The notes under the pieces are model-generated. The model made no database searches and was not told the origin of the DNA. It saw only the letters and a list, made by a program, of their open reading frames with translations. Below, piece after piece: positions 53,504 to 62,196 of a stretch of 64,000 bases of DNA. Source of the stretch: Mucilaginibacter sp. (GTDB lineage: Bacteria; Bacteroidota; Bacteroidia; Sphingobacteriales; Sphingobacteriaceae); assembly GCA_028288025.1 (NCBI GenBank), contig JAQBOM010000008.1, forward strand, positions 1 to 64,000, given 5' to 3'. The position numbers and the translations under genes were made by a program. The first letter of the stretch is position 1; every line of letters starts with the position of its first letter.

Positions 53504-54112
53504 TTGGAACAGTTGAGTTTCTTTGAAAGCCCCGGTAACGGGGCTGATTTGCCTGCCGACCTGATGGTTTATAAACCCGGTGTATTTGACCCGGAAGAAA
53601 GTCAGGCTTTGCTGGAAACTTTTATTCATCAAATACAATGGATACAGGAAACCGTGCACATGTACGGCAAAATGATCAAAACACCCCGGCTTATTGCCTG
53701 GTACGGCGATACGAGCCAATCGTACAGCTTTTCGGGAAACAAGTATAATCCCAGTCCGTGGACGAAAGAACTGCTAAAGATAAAGAACCAGATTGAGCCA
53801 ATTGCCGGGGTGAAATTTAACAGTGTTTTGCTGAATTATTATCGTGACGGAAATGATTCAGTAGCGTGGCACAGCGACGATGAGTATGAGTTAGGTGTTA
53901 AACCTGTGATCGCATCGGTAAGTTTTGGCCAGGCGCGGCGCTTTGACGTGCGAAATAAGCAAGATCATAAACTTAAATATGCGGTAACCCTGGAACACGG
54001 GTCGTTATTGTTAATGAAGGGTGATTTGCAGCGGTTTTGGCAACACCGTATAGCCAAATCAACGCGACCGATGGAGGCGCGTGTAAATCTTACCTTCCGG
54101 GTGATCGTATAG
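53504..54112 (+). CDS. AlkB-family 2-oxoglutarate dioxygenase
   Basis: The 202-residue protein begins at TTG 53504, the second base after the paoC stop; no ATG would give the N-terminus. It has the AlkB core: RLIAWYGD, SVLLNYYRDGNDSVAWHSDDEYELG (iron ligands H and D in WHSDDE), FGQARRFDVRNK, and the distal histidine HRIAKS and R in ARVNLTFRV. Such enzymes remove alkyl damage from DNA or RNA. It is compatible with the DNA-repair theme of the adjacent LigD gene. TTG-GAA-CAG also starts purL in this window. Confidence 0.88.
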   Translation: MEQLSFFESPGNGADLPADLMVYKPGVFDPEESQALLETFIHQIQWIQETVHMYGKMIKTPRLIAWYGDTSQSYSFSGNKYNPSPWTKELLKIKNQIEPIAGVKFNSVLLNYYRDGNDSVAWHSDDEYELGVKPVIASVSFGQARRFDVRNKQDHKLKYAVTLEHGSLLLMKGDLQRFWQHRIAKSTRPMEARVNLTFRVIV

Positions 54113-54183
54113 CCGCTTCTCTCTGTTTTTCTCAAACCTTCCCTTCAATTAATTGTTAAGATTATATATTAAAAATTAAAATC

Positions 54184-54357
54184 ATGGACAATAAGAATAA
54201 TGTGGGAACCCCTGACCGGGACCGCATCAATATCAACGAAAACTACGAAGTAGAGTACTGGACCAAAACATTGGGTATTAGTGCAGACGAATTGAAAAAA
54301 GCAGTTAAAAGCGCGGGCACTTCGGCTGACGCAGTTAGACAACACTTAAAAAAATGA
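54184..54357 (+). CDS. DUF3606 miniprotein
   Basis: This 57-residue gene is below common ORF cut-offs. It has an ATG at 54184 and TGA at 54355-54357. The sequence DRDRININENYEVEYWTKTL and GISADELKKAVKSAG match DUF3606, a small family with Y-W and a helix-turn-helix-like tail. The function is unknown. It ends three bases before the ligD start and is probably translated with it. Confidence 0.85.
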   Translation: MDNKNNVGTPDRDRININENYEVEYWTKTLGISADELKKAVKSAGTSADAVRQHLKK

Positions 54358-54360
54358 GTC

Positions 54361-57096
54361 ATGAGCCTGGAAACCTATGTAAAAAAGCGCGACTTTACGA
54401 AAACCGCCGAGCCTAAGGCAGGTAAAAGTAAGGATAAGGGTCAACTGTTATTTGTGATCCAAAAACACGATGCGTCGCGTTTGCACTATGATTTCAGGCT
54501 GGAGATGGATGGCGTGCTAAAAAGCTGGGCCGTACCAAAAGGGCCATCAACCGACCCGGCTGTGAAACGCCTGGCGATGATGGTGGAGGACCATCCTTTT
54601 GATTACCGGACATTTGAGGGCATCATCCCGCAGGGCCAGTATGGCGGCGGGACGGTTATTGTTTGGGACGAAGGAACATATGAGCCTATCGAAGACATTA
54701 AAGGCAAAAAGGAGCAGGAAAAGCATTTGCTGAAACAGTTAAGATCCGGGTCGGTTAAAATTAAGCTGCATGGTGAAAAGCTAAAGGGGGAATTTGCGCT
54801 TGTAAAAACACACGGCATGGGTGACAATGCCTGGCTGCTTATTAAACACAACGACGAGTACGCGTCGGACAAGGATATTACCAAGCAGGATAAATCGGTA
54901 TCGTCAGGGAAAACAATTGCCGACATGGAGAAAAATAGCGAAAAAGTATGGCAACATGGCCGTGAAGAAGACGTAAAAAAGCTAAAAACGGGCGGCAAAA
55001 AAAAAAGCCCGGAGAAACCGGTTGATGAAATGGTGGGTAAAAACTCCGATGCACCATTGGTGGATACGGGTGGGCCCGATGCTGAGACGCTTATAAAATC
55101 AGCGCCAAAATCGGCTATACCAAAAAATATCAAACCGATGAAGGCCACCCTGGTGGATGAGCCTTTTGACGACCCCGATTGGTTTTACGAGGTGAAGTGG
55201 GACGGCTACCGCGCCATCGCTACCATCAATAAATCGGATGCGCAGTTGATATCCCGCAATAATTTACCTTTCGATAAATTTTACCCCATCATTAAGCTTT
55301 TAAAAAGCTGGAAGATCAACGCTGTTATCGACGGAGAGATATTGGTTTTGAATGATAAGGGCGTATCCGATTTCGGCGCCCTGCAAAACTGGCGCAGCGA
55401 GGCGGACGGGCACCTTGTTTACTATGTGTTTGATATATTATGGTACGAGGGCAAAAACCTGACGGGCCTGCCCTTAAAAGACCGCCTGGCTATTCTAACA
55501 GAAGTTTTGCCAACGGACGATGACCGCATCCGTCAAAGCAAGGTATTTAAAGCAAACGGAGTTGAGTTTTTTAACGCGGCCGAGCGGGCCGGGCTTGAAG
55601 GTATTATCGCAAAAAAAGGCAGCAGTGTTTACACGTCCGATCTTCGGTCCCGCGAGTGGCTGAAAATAAAGGTACATAAGCGGCAGGAAGTGGTTATTGC
55701 CGGGTTTACCCGGAATGAGGGAACCAGCAAACCTTTCAGCGCGCTGGCCATGGGTGTATATGACGGCGGCACGCTACGTTATGTTGGAAAAGTTGGTACC
55801 GGCTTTAACGACAAGATGCAAAAGGAAATGATGGCGCAGTTTACGCCGCTGATCACCGACAAAAGCCCGTTTGATGTAGAACCTGATGTTGATAAACCAT
55901 CACGTTTTAGGCCCAAACGGTTAGGAGCGAAACCCACCTGGCTAAAACCCGAATTGGTTGGCGAGGTAGCTTTTGCCGAGGTAACCAGCGACGGCGTATT
56001 CAGGCAGGCATCTTTCAAGGGCATGCGCGCCGATAAAAAAGCGACGGATGTAGTACTTGAAACGCCAAATGACACGGAAGAGGTGGTAGAGGAAGTTGAC
56101 GCTCAACCGGCAGCGAATGATACCAATGCCATTCGGCCGCCAAAGGATAAGGATCGCAAGACATTGCTTAACCCCAAAGATGAAACGCAGGTGCGTAAAA
56201 TCTGCGGTCACGATATCAAATTCACAAACCTGAGTAAAATTTATTGGCCGGAAGATAACGTAACCAAAAGGGATATGTTTAATTACTATTACCAGGTTGC
56301 CGAATATATTTTACCTTATTTGAAAGACAGGCCGATGTCGCTTAACCGTTTTCCGGGCGGCATACACGGGCCTAGTTTTTACCAGAAGGATATAAAGGGC
56401 AAAGCGCCCGACTGGATCACAAAAACCTTCCCATACACCACCAGCGATGGCGAGCATAAGGAATATTTAGTGGGCTCGGACGAGGCGGTTTTATTGTGGA
56501 TGGCTACGCTGGGCTGTATCGAAATGAACCCCTGGTTCAGCCGGATACAATCGCCGGATAACCCGGATTATTGCGTGATCGACCTGGACCCGGACAAAAA
56601 CACGTTCGACCAGGTAATTGAGGCCGCGCTGGAAGTGAAAAAGGTATTGGACGCCATTGATGTGCCCTCATTTTGTAAAACGTCAGGTTCAACCGGGATG
56701 CATATTTATATCCCGCTTGGCGCGAAATATGATTATGATCAATCGCAGATGTTCGCGCGGATCATCGTCAATATCGTACACAAACAAATACCGGATTACA
56801 CCAGCCTCGAACGCATGGTAGCCAAGCGTAACGGCAAAATGTACCTCGACTTTTTACAGAACCGCCCCGGCGCTACAATTGCCGGTCCGTATTCGTTACG
56901 GCCAAAGGTTGGCGCTACTGTGTCGATGCCCTTACATTGGGATGAGGTGAAACCCGGCCTAACCATGAAGCATTTTACCATATTTAATTCAATTGACCGG
57001 TTAAAGGTTGAGGGCGATCTGTTTAAAGGTGTGTTGGGAAAGGGAATTGATTTGGAGAAAACGATCAAAAAAGCACAAAGTCTATTTAGCACATAG
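54361..57096 (+). CDS. ligD: DNA ligase D (three-domain NHEJ enzyme)
   Basis: The 911-residue protein has all three LigD domains in PE-LIG-POL order. The phosphoesterase has KHDASRLHYDFRLEMDG (about residues 35-51) and PQGQYGGGTVIVWD. A K-rich linker (about 165-255) follows. The ligase has the adenylated lysine in EVKWDGYR (K279), a conserved INAVIDGEI, and GIIAKKGSS. The polymerase/primase (about 610-905) has GPSFYQKD, DLDPDKN (catalytic D-x-D), and KTSGSTGMHIYIPL. It repairs double-strand breaks by end joining, usually with Ku. No ku gene lies in the window. A small DUF3606 gene precedes it and a KTSC gene follows. Confidence 0.94.
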   Translation: MSLETYVKKRDFTKTAEPKAGKSKDKGQLLFVIQKHDASRLHYDFRLEMDGVLKSWAVPKGPSTDPAVKRLAMMVEDHPFDYRTFEGIIPQGQYGGGTVIVWDEGTYEPIEDIKGKKEQEKHLLKQLRSGSVKIKLHGEKLKGEFALVKTHGMGDNAWLLIKHNDEYASDKDITKQDKSVSSGKTIADMEKNSEKVWQHGREEDVKKLKTGGKKKSPEKPVDEMVGKNSDAPLVDTGGPDAETLIKSAPKSAIPKNIKPMKATLVDEPFDDPDWFYEVKWDGYRAIATINKSDAQLISRNNLPFDKFYPIIKLLKSWKINAVIDGEILVLNDKGVSDFGALQNWRSEADGHLVYYVFDILWYEGKNLTGLPLKDRLAILTEVLPTDDDRIRQSKVFKANGVEFFNAAERAGLEGIIAKKGSSVYTSDLRSREWLKIKVHKRQEVVIAGFTRNEGTSKPFSALAMGVYDGGTLRYVGKVGTGFNDKMQKEMMAQFTPLITDKSPFDVEPDVDKPSRFRPKRLGAKPTWLKPELVGEVAFAEVTSDGVFRQASFKGMRADKKATDVVLETPNDTEEVVEEVDAQPAANDTNAIRPPKDKDRKTLLNPKDETQVRKICGHDIKFTNLSKIYWPEDNVTKRDMFNYYYQVAEYILPYLKDRPMSLNRFPGGIHGPSFYQKDIKGKAPDWITKTFPYTTSDGEHKEYLVGSDEAVLLWMATLGCIEMNPWFSRIQSPDNPDYCVIDLDPDKNTFDQVIEAALEVKKVLDAIDVPSFCKTSGSTGMHIYIPLGAKYDYDQSQMFARIIVNIVHKQIPDYTSLERMVAKRNGKMYLDFLQNRPGATIAGPYSLRPKVGATVSMPLHWDEVKPGLTMKHFTIFNSIDRLKVEGDLFKGVLGKGIDLEKTIKKAQSLFST

Positions 57097-57112
57097 GCAG
57101 CAAGGAGTGATT

Positions 57113-57325
57113 ATGCCGTCGACAGTTGTCGCTTCAATGAAATATGATCCTGAAAAGGCCACACTGAGAGTGGTCTTTGTGTCGGGTATGATATATGACT
57201 ATAAGAATGTGCCCGAAGAAGAATACATACGTATGAAAACTTCGGGTTCAAAGGGAATTTATTTGAATAAGCACATTAAAGGAAAATATGAATTTGAGAA
57301 AGTAAAAGATAATGCGTTTTCCTAA
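57113..57325 (+). CDS. KTSC domain protein
   Basis: The ATG at 57113 gives 70 residues and is preceded by AAGGAGTGATT, a strong Shine-Dalgarno that is rare in this window and decides the start. The upstream alternative (57008) would lie inside ligD in another frame. The protein has SMKYDPEKATLRVVFVSG, IYDYKNVPEEEYIRMKTSGSKG in pieces, which fits the KTSC domain, found at the C-terminus of lysyl-tRNA-synthetase-like proteins and in small stand-alone forms. Its function is unknown. Its end overlaps the convergent cupin gene by four bases. Confidence 0.85.
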   Translation: MPSTVVASMKYDPEKATLRVVFVSGMIYDYKNVPEEEYIRMKTSGSKGIYLNKHIKGKYEFEKVKDNAFS

Positions 57326-57828
57326 TCTTTCCAGGTTTCTGTTAAGCCGCCGGCGCCATATACCGGGTCGGTAGCAGGGATAGGAACGGCCTTGATATTT
57401 TCGTCGGCTTGCGGCCGTTCTCCTGGTTGTCCATAGTTCATATCATAATCCATCCCGTTTGGATAAGCCCCCACACAGTTCACATCCTTTTCTTTACCTA
57501 AATTTTTGTGCGCGACCCCTGCGGGGATCACCAGCACATCACCTTTTTCGATGTCGATCTTAACACCGTCGTCGCCGCCTAATTGCAGCATTGTTTTACC
57601 CTCATAAACGCCCAAAACTTCGTGCGTGATGCTATGGTAGTGATGATATTCATATATCCCGAAAGCCCAGGCATTGGTCCAGTTGTTTTTTTTGAATAGA
57701 TTTTTTACATGGGTTGCAGGAAACAAAAATGGAATATTAAGGACGCCTTTATAAAGTAAGGCAGGCAGTTTATTGTTTGGGAATATACCATCGTCTTTTA
57801 ATTCAAATTGCTCTATCTGTCTATCCAT
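57322..57828 (-). CDS. Cupin domain protein (YjlB-like)
   Basis: The 168-residue protein has a single double-stranded beta-helix domain: YEYHHYHSITHEVLGVYEG (conserved H-H, H, E metal ligands at about residues 60-72), then GDDGVKIDIEKGDVLVIPAGVAHKNLG with the second H motif. It resembles YjlB of Bacillus, of unknown function. Such proteins may be sugar isomerases or metal-dependent oxygenases. The gene overlaps the convergent KTSC gene by four bases at its end and lies 49 bases downstream of the SDR gene, on the same strand. Confidence 0.85.
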   Translation of the reverse strand: MDRQIEQFELKDDGIFPNNKLPALLYKGVLNIPFLFPATHVKNLFKKNNWTNAWAFGIYEYHHYHSITHEVLGVYEGKTMLQLGGDDGVKIDIEKGDVLVIPAGVAHKNLGKEKDVNCVGAYPNGMDYDMNYGQPGERPQADENIKAVPIPATDPVYGAGGLTETWKD

Positions 57829-57877
57829 AGTTATAGAAGATGATTAATTGTTTAACATAACAGGCCGATTCAAAAGT

Positions 57878-58738
57878 TTATCCGTTCACTACCTCACCTC
57901 CATTCACATGAATAACCTGCCCGGTAATAAACGAGGCATCATCAGAAGCCAAAAACACATAGGCCGGGCCGAGCTCCGAGGGCTGTCCGGCACGCTCCAT
58001 AGCCGTTTCGCTTCCGAATTTTTTGATCTTTTCCTCTTCAAATGTCGAAACGATCAAAGGCGTCCAAACGGGGCCGGGTGCCACAGCGTTTACCCTGATC
58101 TTCTTTTTTGCCAGGTTTGTAGCCAGCGAACGGGTAAAACTGGTAATTGCTCCCTTTGTTGAAGAATAATCGATCAGGTTAGGAGAGGAGCGATAAGCGG
58201 TAACCGATGTTGTATTGATAATGCAATCACCTTCTCTGAAATGTTTAAGCGCTGCTTCTGCAAAAAAGAAGTATGCATAAATATTGGTACGGAAGGTTTC
58301 TTCCAGCTGTTTTTCGGAAATGGCTTCGGCTTCTTTTTGCGGAAACTGCATACCGGCATTATTTACGAGGATATTCAAGCCACCCAGTTCTTTCACCATT
58401 TTCTCAACCGTTGATCTGCAAAAATTGCTGTCCTTTACGTCCCCTTTGAATAATATACATTTTCTGCCTTCGGCTTCAACAAGCTTCCTGGTTTCAATGG
58501 CATCAACATCCTCGTCGAGGTAAACAATGCCAATGTCTGCACCTTCTTTGGCGTAGTGCACGCTTACTGCGCGCCCAATTCCGCTATCGCCGCCTGTAAT
58601 GAGCGCTGTTTTGCCGTTTAATTTGCCCGATGCCTTATAGCTTTTTTTAATATACTCGGGTTTAGGATCCATTTTAGCCTCGATGCCCGGCTGATGATCC
58701 TGCTTTTGCTGCTTCTTTTTAATAGCCACCTGTTCCAT
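57878..58738 (-). CDS. SDR family oxidoreductase (YghA-like)
   Basis: The 286-residue protein has an N-terminal extension (about 1-40, PGIEAKMDPKPEYIKKSYKA) before the Rossmann fold. TGGDSGIGRA (about 48-57) is the NADP/NAD motif, NNAGMQ is the central motif, and YSSTKGAI has the catalytic Y-x-x-x-K (about 199). The tail has DASFITGQVIHVNGGE. The extension and the match to E. coli YghA suggest a glucose- or aldehyde-type dehydrogenase, seen in stress gene sets. It is probably co-transcribed with the cupin gene. Confidence 0.88.
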   Translation of the reverse strand: MEQVAIKKKQQKQDHQPGIEAKMDPKPEYIKKSYKASGKLNGKTALITGGDSGIGRAVSVHYAKEGADIGIVYLDEDVDAIETRKLVEAEGRKCILFKGDVKDSNFCRSTVEKMVKELGGLNILVNNAGMQFPQKEAEAISEKQLEETFRTNIYAYFFFAEAALKHFREGDCIINTTSVTAYRSSPNLIDYSSTKGAITSFTRSLATNLAKKKIRVNAVAPGPVWTPLIVSTFEEEKIKKFGSETAMERAGQPSELGPAYVFLASDDASFITGQVIHVNGGEVVNG

Positions 58739-59020
58739 GATGTTTTTATTTGAGATTAGCTTCCCTTCGTAATACCTGATTTATGTGCTGTGAATAATTT
58801 TAACACTCTATATTAATTATGGTTTCAAGAAATATTTTTTATTTATTAGATAATAAGTGAACGTTTATGAGCGATACCAATTCACTAAATGCAACAGGTG
58901 TTATCAGGTCCTTATGAGGCAACGAAACACGTTCACTACCCGTAAAGACTATGCACGAAAACCGGCAAAGTGTGGAAGCTGGCTTTATTAGCGGCAAAAG
59001 ATCACACGGTTTTTTCGGTG

Positions 59021-59230
59021 TTATTTTGTTCTATCGTTTTTGGTTTTGAAGAATTCCCTGGCGCGTTTTAAGCCGGTGACAATGGCAATACCCTCGCTCG
59101 TGCCTTCATGCAGCAACGCATTGGCAATTTCGACGGCTTTATTGCGTAGCTTTATTGGTTGGTTTTTATATGATGGCGGTAATCGCCGTTTCTCCAGGGG
59201 ATGAATAATATTTTGATATACAGATAACAT
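59021..59230 (-). CDS. YdaT-like small protein
   Basis: The 69-residue protein has the segment KLRNKAVEIANALLHEGTSEGIAIVTGLKRAREF, which resembles the YdaT-like family (KxRxKAIxIANALxxEGxxEGxAIxxAxxxA). The length and position of the motif support a real gene. The family's function is unknown, though members are stress-induced in Bacillus. There is no signal peptide. It sits alone between the SDR gene and the pepsin-like lipoprotein gene. Confidence 0.7.
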   Translation of the reverse strand: MLSVYQNIIHPLEKRRLPPSYKNQPIKLRNKAVEIANALLHEGTSEGIAIVTGLKRAREFFKTKNDRTK

Positions 59231-59412
59231 TACACCAAAAAATAAGTTTTTATAAAGAAATACGTGAACTCTGTCGCATAATGCCCGAAAATTACGTAAC
59301 CTATGTAATGCTTATGTCAAATAGATTAAACTTATAAACACGATTGAATGGATGTATAATAAAACAATAAAATTAATGTTAAGTTAATAATATAAACATT
59401 TGATTAAATACT

Positions 59413-60552
59413 ATGACGAGAATACACACTATTAAAAGTTTGCTGGTTATTTCGGGCTCATTTTTACTTCTGCTGGCGGCATCCTGTAAAAAAGATAAGG
59501 TTGGCACCGGCATATCTGGCGTTAAAACAACATCAACTATAGCTACTCCCACCAAATTGGGTTTGTACGAGGCTGACTCATCAATTTATAAAGAGTTGAT
59601 TACCGTTATTTCAAAGATCGGTACTGTGAATATACCAGTAAATAACCAGGCTCTAATATTTGACACAGGATCAGGCGGAATGGTTTATGATGGGAGCGAC
59701 CTGCTGCCTGCCAGCATGATCACGACTGCGGGGATAACCTTTACGGGCGACTCTACCATTGTAAATGGGATTACTATCACCAAGCAGACCTCGATCGTGC
59801 AGTACGGAGCGGATGCAAATACTATTGATAAAGTATACGGCAACCTGGCATATGCTCCGGTAACTATCGGTGATGCGAACGGAAACATAGTAGTTAAAAG
59901 ATTGCCATTTTTTCTATATTATAAGGCGGTCAGTGCAAAAGGTGTTACCTATCCCAAGCATGATTTTGATACATTCGGCGTATCGGAAGAGTACGATATT
60001 ACATTTAGTAATGGCGAGCATATAACGAGCCCTTTCAGCTACTTTGATCCGGGTGTTGGTCTTACGCGGGGGTTTAAAATGGCAGCGATTGGTATCTCAA
60101 ATTTTACACTTCGGGGTAACTATGTTCCCGGTGTAATTACTTTAGGGTTAACCGCAGCGGATCTTTCGGCATCATCAGGTTTTGCTTTTAAATCTTTGTC
60201 GTTCTTTGCGGGCGACGGATATGCCCCTATTGTTCCTGCATCAATAACTTATAGCGGAAAAACCTTTTCAACGCAGGTTATATACGATACCGGTACCGAA
60301 CCTTACAGCTATTTGCAGGATCCGAATGGCCCTACCGCGTTAACGCTGCTGCCCGTAAGTACACCGGTAACCGTCGCGGCCACTTATGGGTTTAACTATG
60401 CGTTTACCACCACTGCTACCGAAAATTTAACTTATGTTGAGAATTCAAAAAGTTCAGGTTCAACTGTTTCAATCATAAGCCTCGAGTTCTTTTTAAACAA
60501 CGAGTATATGCTTGATTTTACCAATCACCAGCTGGGTTTAAAAAATAACTAA
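59413..60552 (+). CDS. Lipoprotein with pepsin-like two-lobed aspartic protease pattern
   Basis: The 379-residue protein has a lipoprotein signal (LLLLAASC, C25). Two active-site-type motifs are present: IFDTGSGGMVYDGSDL (D84) and VIYDTGTEPYSYLQD (D292), 208 residues apart, similar to pepsin (D32 and D215, DTGS and DTGT). The end, LEFFLNNEYMLDFTNHQLGL, resembles the pepsin C-terminus (FLRNYYxVFDRxNxxVGLA). LPGVITLGL-like sequence (YVPGVITLGLTAADL) resembles the conserved GILGLG turn. A1-type proteases are common in eukaryotes but rare in bacteria. Activity is not shown by the sequence: it could be a catalytically altered, structural or binding lipoprotein. Confidence 0.75.
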   Translation: MTRIHTIKSLLVISGSFLLLLAASCKKDKVGTGISGVKTTSTIATPTKLGLYEADSSIYKELITVISKIGTVNIPVNNQALIFDTGSGGMVYDGSDLLPASMITTAGITFTGDSTIVNGITITKQTSIVQYGADANTIDKVYGNLAYAPVTIGDANGNIVVKRLPFFLYYKAVSAKGVTYPKHDFDTFGVSEEYDITFSNGEHITSPFSYFDPGVGLTRGFKMAAIGISNFTLRGNYVPGVITLGLTAADLSASSGFAFKSLSFFAGDGYAPIVPASITYSGKTFSTQVIYDTGTEPYSYLQDPNGPTALTLLPVSTPVTVAATYGFNYAFTTTATENLTYVENSKSSGSTVSIISLEFFLNNEYMLDFTNHQLGLKNN

Positions 60553-60580
60553 ATAGGTATCGCCGCCCGATAAACATAAA

Positions 60581-60608
60581 AAAACCGCCGGGAACGCCAG
60601 CGGTTTTT
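60581..60608 (+). terminator. Intrinsic terminator after the pepsin-like gene
   Basis: AAAACCGCCGG pairs with CCAGCGGTTTT with one mismatch around GAACG, followed by a T run. Confidence 0.85.
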
Positions 60609-61015
60609 TATTGCAAAAAAAATATTCCCGGCTGTTTCACCTGCGGAATATTTTGAATAAAAAATCACAATAAAATCTTTATTAACGTATTATTTGAAGT
60701 TCCTGTCCTTTATCATTGTAACGCTTGTGCGGATGATAAAAAACACTGGAACTGCTTGTATTGCTATTCCTATCCAGGCCAATGTACTCATATAGCTTAA
60801 CTTTTAAGGGTTGACCAACCAGGTGACAAATATCATTCCCTGGTCCGGTTAAGGTTTCCCTTAAGTGTTTAAGCCCGGTTCATGATGGTTCTCTCAATAA
60901 AACAAATGGGGAATAATGGGGAAAATAATAAAAATACGGGTAAAAAGATCAACAGGCTAAAAGCCCGCGGGACATTATACAGGCATTTACCAAAGCTGAA
61001 TCATTAAAGAGGGCA
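60609..61015. other. Gap with only a small possible ORF
   Basis: The 400 bases hold a possible 33-residue membrane peptide (60690-60791, minus strand). I see no other gene, repeat or clear promoter here. Confidence 0.6.
60690..60791 (-). CDS. Possible 33-residue membrane peptide
   Basis: From ATG at 60791 the minus strand encodes MSTLAWIGIAIQAVPVFF and then IIRTSVTMIKDRNFK, followed by TAA. One hydrophobic helix is followed by a positively charged tail, as in many single-pass small proteins. No Shine-Dalgarno is obvious. It is below common gene-calling limits and is unproven. Confidence 0.4.
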   Translation of the reverse strand: MSTLAWIGIAIQAVPVFFIIRTSVTMIKDRNFK

Positions 61016-61897
61016 TCACCGGGTATTAAGTTTTTCCATGTATGCTTTTTGTAAATTACCAAGCGCCGCATCATACCCCTGCCGGTCGATAAATACTCCG
61101 GGATGATAGCCATCGCCGGGTTTGTGTTTTTGATGCATCCCGAACTGGCTGGCATGGGAAGCAAGCCAGATATCAAATTGCAGGTTTTTCATTGCAGCCA
61201 GCGTAAAAGCATAATCTTTAGCAACATCCGGATAAGTAGCCATTCCTGGTTTCACTCCATCAAGGATGCTGGGCATGTTTGCGATCAGTACCCGGTATAA
61301 CCGGTGTTCGTCCTTCACATCGAACAAAAAACTGCAGGCGCCTTTTGTATGCCCCGGGTGATGCAGCGCGATAATTTGGATACCGCCCAATTTGACGGTG
61401 TCATATCCATGTAGCAGGCGGTCGGCCTTAACAGGCTGAAACGTACTGCCTTTGCCGCCAAATACATAGTCGGAGTTGCCCCCATCAGCCAGTAGCGGCG
61501 CATCGTGTTCGTTGATCATCATTTTTGCGCCGGTAATCTTTTTGATCTCTGCCATCGCACCCACGTGGTCAAAATGTGCATGAGTAGCGAGTAATATTTT
61601 AATATCCGAAAACCTGAAACCCAATGCCTCTATGTGCGAACGGATCATGGGCACCGACTCAGCAAGACCGGTGTTGATCAGTATATGCCCCTGTGGCGTA
61701 GTAATGAGGTAACAAGCCAGGTCATACGTGCCTACATAATACAGGTTGCCGCAAATGCGGAAAGGCTGATAATCCTTTGACCAGTCGGGTTGTAAAAGAG
61801 GCGGCGGAACGAGCTTTTGAGCGGACGAAAAAAAACTGATAAGCAGTAGGCTAGCTATCAGCCATGTTAATTGGAGTGATCTTTTTAATGCAGGCAT
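61016..61897 (-). CDS. Subclass B3 metallo-beta-lactamase
   Basis: The ATG at 61897 gives 293 residues with a signal peptide (MPALKRSLQLTWLIASLLLI...); ATGs six and 24 bases upstream are also possible. The zinc ligands are THAHFDH (H-x-H-x-D-H, site 1 and 2), HPGHTKG (H), and the last histidine in SHASQFGMH. This is the B3 pattern: no cysteine ligand as in B1, and a second site with D and H. Such enzymes hydrolyse penicillins, cephalosporins and carbapenems in the periplasm. Environmental Bacteroidota often carry such genes on the chromosome. There is no mobile element near it. Confidence 0.85.
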   Translation of the reverse strand: MPALKRSLQLTWLIASLLLISFFSSAQKLVPPPLLQPDWSKDYQPFRICGNLYYVGTYDLACYLITTPQGHILINTGLAESVPMIRSHIEALGFRFSDIKILLATHAHFDHVGAMAEIKKITGAKMMINEHDAPLLADGGNSDYVFGGKGSTFQPVKADRLLHGYDTVKLGGIQIIALHHPGHTKGACSFLFDVKDEHRLYRVLIANMPSILDGVKPGMATYPDVAKDYAFTLAAMKNLQFDIWLASHASQFGMHQKHKPGDGYHPGVFIDRQGYDAALGNLQKAYMEKLNTR

Positions 61898-62146
61898 AAA
61901 CATAATAGAAAGAGCGATCAAGATAACTTTTAAAACTTATAAATAAAAAAAGCAAGTCTTGGGTAGTTGTTTAATATCAGGGAAATAAAACTAGATTTAT
62001 AATACAATTTCCGAGTCAATAAATCAGAGATTTAAAGAGAGCAGTGGGAATTTATCGACCCTGGTTTTAGTTACAACGGCCACTTCCAATAACAATTGGT
62101 TATTGACCATCATCAATGATGATAAGAATCACCTTCATTTTGTCAA

Positions 62147-62154
62147 TACCTTTG
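62147..62154 (+). promoter_or_regulatory. -7 element candidate before the TsdA gene
   Basis: TACCTTTG is a perfect TAnnTTTG match, about 43 bases before the start codon. A -33 TTTG is not seen at the right distance. CAATAAC/GTTATTG (62087-62105) is a small palindrome upstream. Confidence 0.4.
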
Positions 62155-62196
62155 TGTTAAATAATTACGAACACAGTAGTGAAAATCAACTATATC

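Noticed and set aside
57008..57112. Longer KTSC start inside ligD
   Set aside because: It would overlap the end of ligD; ATG 57113 has a strong Shine-Dalgarno at the right distance.
60949..61176. 75-residue minus-strand ORF
   Set aside because: Overlaps the metallo-beta-lactamase C-terminus in another frame and has no recognisable features.
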